Source: Gammaproteobacteria bacterium
GTDB lineage: Bacteria; Pseudomonadota; Gammaproteobacteria; DSM-16500
Direction of reading: 5' to 3'
Length of the DNA: 36,484 nt
Assembly: GCA_014132595.1 (NCBI GenBank)
Contig: BMAG01000039.1
Location: 1 to 36,484 of the forward strand
In this document: in pieces, positions 31,201 to 36,484 of the stretch
How positions within the stretch are numbered: the stretch's first letter is position 1
How the letters are laid out: every line of letters starts with the position of its first letter
Notes under the pieces: generated by a model
The model's database searches: none
The model's input: the letters and a program-made list of their open reading frames with translations, nothing else
Told to the model about the DNA's origin: nothing
Position numbers and translations under genes: made by a program

Positions 31201-31387
31201 ATCAGGGGTTGAATTTGATAAAGATGCAAATCATGAGAAACTCACCCAACGGGCTGCCACCAATCAACAATATACATTGCGTATTCCTGAGAATCTTTAT
31301 AAGCAAGTCAAAATGAAGCTTATCAAGGAAAATAGGAAGTTACGCCCTGTTTTGATCGAGATGTTAGAACAATACATAAAGACATAA
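31187..31387 (+). CDS. Ribbon-helix-helix protein (ParB-like centromere binder)
   Basis: A 66-residue basic protein. Residues 28-34 (QYTLRIP) form the DNA-reading strand and 36-64 the two helices of a ribbon-helix-helix fold; the first 27 residues are a flexible, charged tail as in ParG/Omega-type proteins, which use it to stimulate ParA. The gene overlaps parA by 14 bp. It probably binds the TAT(C/A)TTGACAT repeats on both sides of the operon. Confidence 0.75.
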   Translation: MALIKSGVEFDKDANHEKLTQRAATNQQYTLRIPENLYKQVKMKLIKENRKLRPVLIEMLEQYIKT

Positions 31388-31390
31388 AGA

Positions 31391-31428
31391 TATATTGACA
31401 TTAAGGCATCAAGACATTATGATGCCTT
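31391..31428 (+). promoter_or_regulatory. Strong promoter of the RNA array, with partition-type repeat and inverted repeat
   Basis: TTGACA (31395-31400), 17 bases, TATGAT (31418-31423): a near-consensus promoter. Expected start is about 31430, the first base of the long stem of RNA unit 0. The -35 lies inside TATATTGACAT (31391-31401), one base different from the iterons before parA. AAGGCATCA (31403-31411) and TGATGCCTT (31420-31428) form a perfect 9-bp inverted repeat across the -10. Confidence 0.7.
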
Positions 31429-31429
31429 T

Positions 31430-31594
31430 AAATGTTATTTGAGAGGGCGTGAGCCGGTTTCGTCACCGGTGGAAATCTTCAAACCATAACCGTACCGTGG
31501 CGTCAGCGGTGTCTAACAAAAGCGGTTAGGTCGATTAGAAAGGGTATGGGGTGACTCCTCAAAGAGTATCTAGTCGCCCGCTCAAATAACATTT
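31430..31594 (+). ncRNA. Structured RNA, unit 0 (165 nt, long terminal stem)
   Basis: AAATGTTATTTGAG (31430-31443) pairs perfectly with CTCAAATAACATTT (31581-31594); after one A-G mismatch GGGCG pairs with CGCCC, making a 20-position stem. Inside are CCGGT-TTCGTC-ACCGG, TAACCG/CGGTTA, and ACTC/GAGT with loop CTCAAA. There is no protein frame. The promoter at 31395-31423 would start transcription at its first base. No known family was recognised by eye; it has the stem-linker-hairpin order of the next two units but no CCA end. Confidence 0.65.
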
Positions 31595-31596
31595 AT

Positions 31597-31721
31597 GGCG
31601 TAGGAGGCTCACAACGTGAGCGACTGTCGTAGGGGCCGGAGCGGAATAAACCCGCGTTGATGGATGACGGTCACGGACTTCCCTATTCCGCAGAGGGTGC
31701 AACTCCCTCTCTGCGCCACCA
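31597..31721 (+). ncRNA. tRNA-like structured RNA, unit 1 (125 nt, ends ACCA)
   Basis: An 8-bp acceptor-like stem GGCGTAGG (31597-31604) with TCTGCGCC (31710-31717, two wobbles) is followed by ACCA. Next come a 2-nt linker, a 6-bp hairpin GCTCAC-AAC-GTGAGC (D-arm position), a 7-bp arm GACTGTC/GACGGTC with an inner GCGG/CCGC hairpin, a small CGGA/TCCG hairpin (variable-arm position), and a T-arm-like GAGGG-TGCAACT-CCCTC of exactly 5 bp and 7 nt. The loop departs from the usual TTCRANY by G at the second place. The central arm is too long for an anticodon arm, so it is not a standard tRNA. Confidence 0.65.
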
Positions 31722-31727
31722 GTTTAT

Positions 31728-31947
31728 GGCAATCGCGGCGTTGACAGTGAAACGCAATGCGAAATGGTGACTTGTATAGCTGTGGTGACTACCGCTATGT
31801 AGTCCATAACGAGCCCTAAAATAAGCATGGCATTTATCAGAGCCAGTAATTTTAGCGACAAGTGTTATAGCCACTTGGAGACCTTCTCTAGCTATTTAGA
31901 GATTGCTTGAAATGTCTAACCAGTGCAATTCTGGTCGATTGCCACCA
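31728..31947 (+). ncRNA. tRNA-like structured RNA, unit 2 (220 nt, ends ACCA)
   Basis: A perfect 8-bp acceptor-like stem GGCAATCG (31728-31735) with CGATTGCC (31936-31943), then ACCA. After a 2-nt linker comes GCGTT/AACGC (D-arm position). A roughly 100-nt insert with ATAGC/GCTAT follows. Then CAAGTG-TTATAGC-CACTTG (31859-31877) has the form of an anticodon arm with a 7-nt loop and U33, TCTCTA/TAGAGA fits a variable arm, and ACCAG-TGCAATT-CTGGT is a 5-bp, 7-nt T-arm. Stem lengths and T-loop match unit 1, so the two are one class. The read anticodon would be AUA, unusual for any real tRNA. Confidence 0.65.
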
Positions 31948-31962
31948 GTTTAAGGATGTAGA

Positions 31963-32316
31963 ATGAAGTGTATAAATTGCGTTACTCACGACCTTGTTGA
32001 TTATCCAGAAAGCCAAGGACAATCATTGCATTGCACCAAATGTAAATTGGTATTTAATGCAGAACTTGTGATCCAATTTTATAATCCAAAGGAAACGCCT
32101 ATGACAGATAATGTAAATCATCCCCCTCATTACAATTCAAGCAAAGCCGAATGCCCAGGTTGTGAACGTCGCATCGAATGTATCGACATCACTCGTCACA
32201 TGAATTTTAATATTGGCAATGCGTTTAAATATTTATGGCGTGCTGAATTGAAAGGTGGCAAAGAAGATTTACAAAAGGCTATTTGGTACATTCAGAATGA
32301 GATTGATAGAAACTAA
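31963..32316 (+). CDS. DUF3310 protein with N-terminal zinc ribbon (T7 gp1.7-related)
   Basis: A 117-residue protein. Residues 48-117 are a DUF3310 domain: NHPPHYNS, IECIDITRHMNFNIGNAFKYLWRA and DLQKAIWYIQNEI. T7 gp1.7, a nucleotide kinase, carries the same domain. Residues 1-30 hold C3-x2-C6 and C24-x2-C27, a zinc ribbon, and a further CPGC (64-67) interrupts the domain. AAGGATG precedes the ATG at 31963; an internal ATG at 32101 would make the domain alone but has a poorer site. Confidence 0.8.
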   Translation: MKCINCVTHDLVDYPESQGQSLHCTKCKLVFNAELVIQFYNPKETPMTDNVNHPPHYNSSKAECPGCERRIECIDITRHMNFNIGNAFKYLWRAELKGGKEDLQKAIWYIQNEIDRN

Positions 32317-32327
32317 AAGGTAGAAAA

Positions 32328-32516
32328 ATGGCTTTAATGATTAGATTATCTATTACAGATGTTTTGCTGATGGGAAAATTAATCAGTAATTACATGCGAG
32401 ATAATAATATTACTAACATCAATGATATTGATGAAAAGCAAATGCAAAAAACATACGATGAAATTATGGAAAAGCAAATGTGGAAAGACCCAGAAGGTTA
32501 TATGAATGCAAAATAA
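32328..32516 (+). CDS. Small protein, unknown
   Basis: A 62-residue helical protein (MALMIRLSITDVLLMGKLIS...) with a moderately hydrophobic first third and a charged remainder rich in Lys, Glu and Met. AAAAGGTAG precedes the ATG. It overlaps the DUF551 gene by 11 bp. Family not recognised. Confidence 0.5.
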   Translation: MALMIRLSITDVLLMGKLISNYMRDNNITNINDIDEKQMQKTYDEIMEKQMWKDPEGYMNAK

Positions 32517-32793
32517 ATGGATAAGCGTAAAAGATGAATTGCCTTGTGAAATTGATGATGTATTACTGCTATGTAAGAGTAAAGATGAAACCTATACATC
32601 AATTATAGTAGGAAGAAGAACACCTCAGATGCACCCAAAAATCTATGGGGAATGTCCGTGGTCAGTAAAAATATTTGCTATGGATGCTTACCTTTGTATG
32701 GAAGCTAATAAAATTTATAATCCTCATAATAGAGATCATTTCTTTTTTGGTGAAGTTACTCATTGGATGTCACTACCAGAATTGCCTAAATGA
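32506..32793 (+). CDS. DUF551 protein
   Basis: A 95-residue protein that starts KWISVKDELPCEIDDVLLLC and ends VTHWMSLPELPK, the two diagnostic ends of the DUF551 family common in phages. Function unknown. It overlaps the previous gene, and its last 34 bp overlap the 3' end of the helicase on the other strand; no terminator separates the two convergent transcripts. Confidence 0.85.
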   Translation: MQNKWISVKDELPCEIDDVLLLCKSKDETYTSIIVGRRTPQMHPKIYGECPWSVKIFAMDAYLCMEANKIYNPHNRDHFFFGEVTHWMSLPELPK

Positions 32794-34517
32794 GCAAAGT
32801 GTTTTTTTACCACCTTTAGCCTTTTATCGTCTTTATTGATACATTCAATTCGGGTAGGAGAGAGGAGCAAATTGCTTTGTATAACTTCTTTTAGATATTC
32901 CATGTCCTCTAAGTCATAATTAATACGCTGGTTTGGTTTATAACCTATAAAGTGTTTTTTAACGATAGTATGATAAAAGAAATTCCTAGACTTTTCGCTT
33001 CCTAATGAAAAACTTTCATGAATTTTTCGCTTAGAAATATAGCCACTATCACCGATAACAGAATATTTTATTATAAATAATGGATGCCCATTTGAAATAG
33101 AAAGCAAATACTCTGTTTCACTTACATCAAAAACAAATCGTGGTTGACTAGATGCTTTATCTTTCAAATTACGGTTAGGGTCAATTAATTCACCTTGGCA
33201 TGACCGGCAATAGCGTGAAACAATATCGTTTTTTGTTCCACAGTGGTGGCAATCTTTCCATTCAAACCAGTGGTCACAGCGTTTATCATCTTTGCTGCCA
33301 ATACAACGTCGAGCCATAAGCGTATTTAAAGTATTGCAGTTAAAACATTCAATACAATAATCAGGGTCATTATCAATTTTAGGTCGGAGCGCTTTATTGA
33401 TAACAGGGTTATCGATGTCGCCATGCCTATCAAGATTGCCAGCATAATCGAGAATGAGGCAGTCAGTTTTGCCGTTGGCAAGACGTAAACCACGCCCCAA
33501 ACATTGCATATAAAGAACGAGAGATTCAGTAGGCCGCACGAAAACCACAGTGTCAAAAGTAGGTACATCCACACCCGTGCATAATACATTTACGTTCACC
33601 AAATATTTGATAAGCCCAGCTTTAGCTTGGGCAATATAATGTTCGCGTAATTTATCCGGTGTGTCACCAGTAATAACAGCGGTTTGGTCTGGTGGTAGCC
33701 ACTCAGCGCATTCCTGACAGTGTTTAACGCTTGATGCAAAGATAAATGCGCCAACGCGATTTTTAACAATCTCTGTAACCTCAGCCATGATTTGACCGGT
33801 TAAACGGGGTGTTTTATGAATGGCACTTTCCAATTCATTGGCATTAAACTTTCCCAATGAATTAACTTTTAACTTATTAAAATCATATTGAAGTGATTTA
33901 TCGCAAACACCCCATATTGGTTGAGTTAAATAAGAATTTTCAATTAACCATTCTGCGGTAATGGCGCATACTTCCTCTTTAAAAAACAAGTCATCGCCAA
34001 CGATGGTATATCCTTTACCGCGATAAGGTGTACCCGTTAAACCAACGAAACGAAGTTTATGACCTAGCAATTGTGATAAATACGAATAATGATTAAATAT
34101 CCGCATGTAAGATGTGCTTCTATCATTAAAATTAATGTTATGGCATTCATCAACAACAATAAGGTTAAAAGGAATTTTAGAGAGTTTTCCCGACCTTTTA
34201 ATGCTGCCTCTCACTGACATAGGCGATGCAAAAATGATTGGTTCATCAGTATTTTTCATGCCAAGGGCAGCGCAATAAATTCCTGCACGACCACCTTGAG
34301 CAATATAGGTATCTGTATTTTGGCGAATGAGCGTACTATTCATTGTTAAGCATAATGCACGCCATCCAGCACGTTCTATCACACGTAATAATTCTGCGAT
34401 GATAAGTGACTTACCAGCACCAACGCTGGCATTCACTAACAAAGGATAGTCCGTTTCCTTTAATTTAGCCCTAAGTGTGTCTAACACTTCCTGTTGATAG
34501 GGTCTAAGGGTTTTCAT
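32760..34517 (-). CDS. SF2 DNA helicase with C-terminal zinc ribbons
   Basis: A 585-residue helicase. Motif I NASVGAGKS is at residues 29-37, motif II VVDECH at 121-126, motif III GLTGTPYRG at 159-167, and motif VI QCLGRGLRL at 338-346, after VNVNVLCTGVDVP. Residues 388-440 contain nine cysteines in CxxC pairs (CIECFNC, CHHCG, CRSC), a zinc-ribbon region that may touch DNA. It is the last gene of the leftward early operon and probably drives replication or fork remodelling (UvsW/RecG-like). Its start overlaps the upstream stop as ATGA. Confidence 0.9.
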   Translation of the reverse strand: MKTLRPYQQEVLDTLRAKLKETDYPLLVNASVGAGKSLIIAELLRVIERAGWRALCLTMNSTLIRQNTDTYIAQGGRAGIYCAALGMKNTDEPIIFASPMSVRGSIKRSGKLSKIPFNLIVVDECHNINFNDRSTSYMRIFNHYSYLSQLLGHKLRFVGLTGTPYRGKGYTIVGDDLFFKEEVCAITAEWLIENSYLTQPIWGVCDKSLQYDFNKLKVNSLGKFNANELESAIHKTPRLTGQIMAEVTEIVKNRVGAFIFASSVKHCQECAEWLPPDQTAVITGDTPDKLREHYIAQAKAGLIKYLVNVNVLCTGVDVPTFDTVVFVRPTESLVLYMQCLGRGLRLANGKTDCLILDYAGNLDRHGDIDNPVINKALRPKIDNDPDYCIECFNCNTLNTLMARRCIGSKDDKRCDHWFEWKDCHHCGTKNDIVSRYCRSCQGELIDPNRNLKDKASSQPRFVFDVSETEYLLSISNGHPLFIIKYSVIGDSGYISKRKIHESFSLGSEKSRNFFYHTIVKKHFIGYKPNQRINYDLEDMEYLKEVIQSNLLLSPTRIECINKDDKRLKVVKKHFAHLGNSGSDIQ

Positions 34518-34780
34518 TGTAATTGAGATTCCTTCCAGTGAATCATAGCAATTGTGTATTGTTTATGGCGAATATCTTTTAATTCATCAACATCTAATTG
34601 ACTTATATTAAATTTAATTAATTTCATTTTTTTATCGAATTCTGAAACCTCGCCACATTTAATACATAGTGTAATATCACCAATTGATGGTTTTACACTT
34701 TCATCAAATTCATTTATTGCACTATCTGTTTTATGCAAACAATACGGGCAAATATTTTTACCAACATAGTTTTTGTTCAT
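34514..34780 (-). CDS. Small zinc-ribbon protein
   Basis: An 88-residue protein with CPYC (residues 11-14) and CIKCG (39-43), a zinc ribbon, followed by a charged helical tail. Its stop overlaps the helicase ATG (ATGA), so the two are co-translated and it may be a helicase partner. Function unknown. Confidence 0.65.
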   Translation of the reverse strand: MNKNYVGKNICPYCLHKTDSAINEFDESVKPSIGDITLCIKCGEVSEFDKKMKLIKFNISQLDVDELKDIRHKQYTIAMIHWKESQLQ

Positions 34781-34792
34781 TAATAAATAATC

Positions 34793-34987
34793 CTATGGCA
34801 TTGGTGGTAATGGTTTATTTTTATAAACTACATTATCTACTGAATCATAGAACCATTTACATTTATGTGAATTGTCGTGATAAGCTTCTAGTCTTTCGTA
34901 ATCCATGACAATAGATGTTGCAAAACCAAGCAAAAGTAACAATCGATAATTTGTATCAATTAATTGTTGTATTTCTGTTTCATTCAT
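34793..34987 (-). CDS. Small protein, unknown
   Basis: A 64-residue protein with a Leu-rich stretch (LLLLLGFATSIVM, about residues 16-28) too short to be a sure membrane helix, and a Pro-rich end (KPLPPMP). Its ATG overlaps the previous stop as ATGA. Family unknown. Confidence 0.55.
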   Translation of the reverse strand: MNETEIQQLIDTNYRLLLLLGFATSIVMDYERLEAYHDNSHKCKWFYDSVDNVVYKNKPLPPMP

Positions 34988-35409
34988 AACTCATCCTCTT
35001 TACATCCATTTTTAACCCATTCAATTGCTCGTTGGTGACCTTCCTCAGCTTGCTTCCATGTAGCATATCTTTCTTGATAAATATCGGTTCGATCATTCTG
35101 AAAAACCATTGTTTCAAACACGATTGGGGTTTTATCGTGATAATCAAAATTATGACACAAGCCTAAAAATACAGTTGATACTCGATGACCATTCACAATA
35201 TCATCGCCTACATGCTTGTAGTTAGTAGGCAATTTACCTTCTATAAATGTTGCCCATTCTTCTCTTGAAGATGGCACGACATTTTTATTTTCATCTAGTT
35301 TGTAAAACATTTTTGGTTTTCCGTTACATCTTGGACGCCACATAAGAATCTTGCCACCATTGGCAACATGCTTTATTGCATCTGAAATAGTTTGTTGATA
35401 ATTTTTCAT
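34984..35409 (-). CDS. Conserved phage protein, unknown function
   Basis: A 141-residue protein. The C-terminal half VSTVFLGLCHNFDYHDKTPI then VFETMVF and YQERYATWKQAEEGHQRAIE is a pattern widespread in phage early regions and of unknown function. ATGA overlaps link it to both neighbours, so it is inside a strictly coupled operon. No catalytic residues can be assigned with confidence. Confidence 0.7.
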   Translation of the reverse strand: MKNYQQTISDAIKHVANGGKILMWRPRCNGKPKMFYKLDENKNVVPSSREEWATFIEGKLPTNYKHVGDDIVNGHRVSTVFLGLCHNFDYHDKTPIVFETMVFQNDRTDIYQERYATWKQAEEGHQRAIEWVKNGCKEDEL

Positions 35410-35720
35410 TTGAAATTCACTGGTCTCATATTGCCTAAATTACGTTTAATACCATCCAAAACTTTTTGGTAAGAGTCAGCGACAATGTGCATAATTTCGG
35501 TTGCGCTTACTTCGTGGTGACCTGTTTGTAAATACGCATCAATGTTTTTGATAGCTAGATTCACCATATTAAACAGTGAAATTTCCATAAAGTCATGAAT
35601 ACCGCCACGTTTAGCTTGATCGAACTTAGCTAAGAAGTCCTTTAAAAATTGGTGTGCATCTAAAATTTGCTGCTCAGGGGGCAATAAATTATTTGCTTGT
35701 GGTTTAGATAATTCATTCAT
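35406..35720 (-). CDS. Small protein, unknown
   Basis: A 104-residue helical protein (DAHQFLKDFLAKFDQAKRGG, IMHIVADSYQKVLDGIKRNLG) without membrane or metal motifs. It overlaps the next gene by 4 bp and the previous one by 8 bp. Family unknown; it belongs to the recombination/replication operon by position. Confidence 0.55.
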   Translation of the reverse strand: MNELSKPQANNLLPPEQQILDAHQFLKDFLAKFDQAKRGGIHDFMEISLFNMVNLAIKNIDAYLQTGHHEVSATEIMHIVADSYQKVLDGIKRNLGNMRPVNFK

Positions 35721-35913
35721 TTTTACTGTCCTCTAAAATTATTTCCAATATCTGTCGGCAACGACTGACTGCCATCAAATGAACAGTTCCTAAATCACTA
35801 TTTTTTTCAGGGTCACGTTTTATGGCGTCTTTGGTTGCTTCTATTTCTATTTCAGTTAGCGAATGAAACATATCTAAAATAGATTGTTTGTATTCTTTTA
35901 TGTTGGTGGTCAT
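35713..35913 (-). CDS. Small protein after the nuclease, unknown
   Basis: A 66-residue helical protein (MTTNIKEYKQSILDMFHSLT...CRQILEIILEDSKNE). I chose the ATG at 35913, which overlaps the nuclease stop as ATGA, over a GTG at 35922. It is translated in step with the nuclease. Family unknown. Confidence 0.55.
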   Translation of the reverse strand: MTTNIKEYKQSILDMFHSLTEIEIEATKDAIKRDPEKNSDLGTVHLMAVSRCRQILEIILEDSKNE

Positions 35914-36484
35914 TTGTGACACACCTTATTAAACTTACACATTTTGCATTGATACCAAAGTGGTGAACCATTTATTTTTGGTGGTGCAGCATGTGCATTT
36001 GCTATCATTGAAGCTTTGCCGCGTAACTTTTCGTAAAACACTTCGTCAAATAATACGAGTTCATCTGAAATATCACTGGTATCTTTGTTGAGTACCAAAA
36101 TATAAGCACGATGAATGCCGCTCATTCCCATATACGTTTGAATTTGTGCATAGTATTGAGGTTGCCATTTGATAAGACCTTTATTAACAAAAATCAGAAA
36201 GCTTGCATCCTTTGCAGTTTTAATTTCTAAAATTGCAAATGGCTTTCCGTTTTTCATCCAAACAGAATCAAGATGACCTTTAAAATAAGGCATATTTTCT
36301 GCTACTAAATTACCCCACGTCCTAGATATTTCTAAGCCAGCCTCTGTGAGCCAATCTAAAATAGTACCTTCAAGCACTTTGCCAATTGTCCATGTACGAC
36401 GTGTTTTGGTTGGTACTTCCGTTGCTTGAAACCCTTTGAACTCATACCAAATCTGACGCAAGCAATCAGACCCTATGGTTGAAG
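35910..36484 (-). CDS. PD-(D/E)XK iron-sulphur nuclease, main part (continues through the join into 134-56)
   Basis: This is the bulk of a 217-residue nuclease whose true start is the GTG at 134. Numbered on the full protein: GHLD at 96-99 (Asp99), LEIKT with Glu113 and Lys115, and QPQYYAQ (Q134-x3-Y138) form the RecB/Cas4-type active site. Cys206, Cys209 and Cys215 at the C-terminus, with Cys34 from the other side of the join, give the four ligands of a [4Fe-4S] cluster as in Cas4, AddB and Dna2 nucleases. It would trim DNA ends to give the single strands used by the SSB and Sak4-like ATPase. The stop at 35910 overlaps the next ATG. Confidence 0.88.
   Translation of the reverse strand, partial: STIGSDCLRQIWYEFKGFQATEVPTKTRRTWTIGKVLEGTILDWLTEAGLEISRTWGNLVAENMPYFKGHLDSVWMKNGKPFAILEIKTAKDASFLIFVNKGLIKWQPQYYAQIQTYMGMSGIHRAYILVLNKDTSDISDELVLFDEVFYEKLRGKASMIANAHAAPPKINGSPLWYQCKMCKFNKVCHK
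36430..36484. repeat. Terminal overlap (3' copy) marking a circular genome
   Basis: This copy is identical to bases 1-55. Removing one copy gives a circle of 36,429 bp. Confidence 0.95.

Noticed and set aside
31683-31874. 63-codon minus-strand frame inside the RNA array
   Set aside because: It lies across tRNA-like units with base-paired arms, has no ribosome site and no recognisable protein pattern.
31597-31947. Standard tRNA or tmRNA genes
   Set aside because: T-arm and ACCA fit, but lengths of 125 and 220 nt, the TGCAAYT loop, the lack of a GG-containing D-loop and no tag frame exclude ordinary tRNAs and a typical tmRNA.
36430-36484. T7-like physical terminal repeats
   Set aside because: A gene crosses the join intact, and 55 bp equals a common assembler overlap; P22-like phages usually package by headful with permuted ends.
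1-36484. CRISPR array, insertion sequence, rRNA or integrase
   Set aside because: No regularly spaced repeats of CRISPR length, no transposase motifs, no rRNA-like sequence, and no tyrosine or serine recombinase among the frames.

Overview
The window is one complete, circularly closed genome of a tailed bacteriophage with a P22-like (short-tailed) virion, probably infecting a gammaproteobacterium. The first 55 bases are repeated exactly as the last 55, and one reading frame runs through the join, so the unique circle is 36,429 bp. The virion genes (P22-type portal, scaffold, coat fold, gp4/gp10 tail accessory proteins, three ejection-type proteins) and the T4-type lysozyme fix it as a phage. 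The sequence is moderately AT-rich with ordinary AAGGAG ribosome sites; nothing in it names the host genus.

Layout. (1) Positions 134-1873 and, through the join, 32760-36429: a leftward early operon with a Gp157/DUF7173-like coiled-coil protein, a Sak4-like ATPase, an SSB-like protein ending in the acidic DDVPF tip, an iron-sulphur PD-(D/E)XK nuclease that spans the join, five small proteins and an SF2 helicase. Together these are a recombination/replication module. (2) 1923-1966: two overlapping divergent promoters with shared operators. (3) 2002-4172: a rightward run of a Cro-like regulator and eight small, mostly overlapping unknown genes, closed by a terminator. (4) 4178-5832: a structured leader with a 16-codon peptide, three 9-bp iterons and an inverted repeat in front of a winged-helix replication protein, a partner gene and a cold-shock protein. 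(5) 5863-6971: three leftward unknown genes driven by a promoter that carries the same operator as region 2. (6) 7111-28657: packaging, head, tail, ejection and fibre genes. (7) 28691-30502: lysis genes, a zinc-ribbon peptide, a VRR-NUC nuclease and a metallophosphoesterase. (8) 30495-31428: a ParA / ribbon-helix-helix partition locus with iterons. (9) 31430-31947: three abutting structured RNAs, two of them tRNA-like and ending in ACCA, behind their own promoter. (10) 31963-32793: a DUF3310 protein, an unknown protein and a DUF551 protein.

How it fits together. No integrase, excisionase, transposase or recognisable CI repressor is present, while a partition system and an iteron-plus-initiator region are. 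The simplest reading is a phage-plasmid: a P22-like phage whose prophage is kept as a low-copy circular plasmid. The operator motif TCAA-N3-TTG at 1930-1966 and again at 6947-6983 links two distant early promoters to one regulator. The least explained part is the roughly 520-nt RNA array at 31430-31947. All function calls come from reading motifs and gene order; no search or folding program was run.
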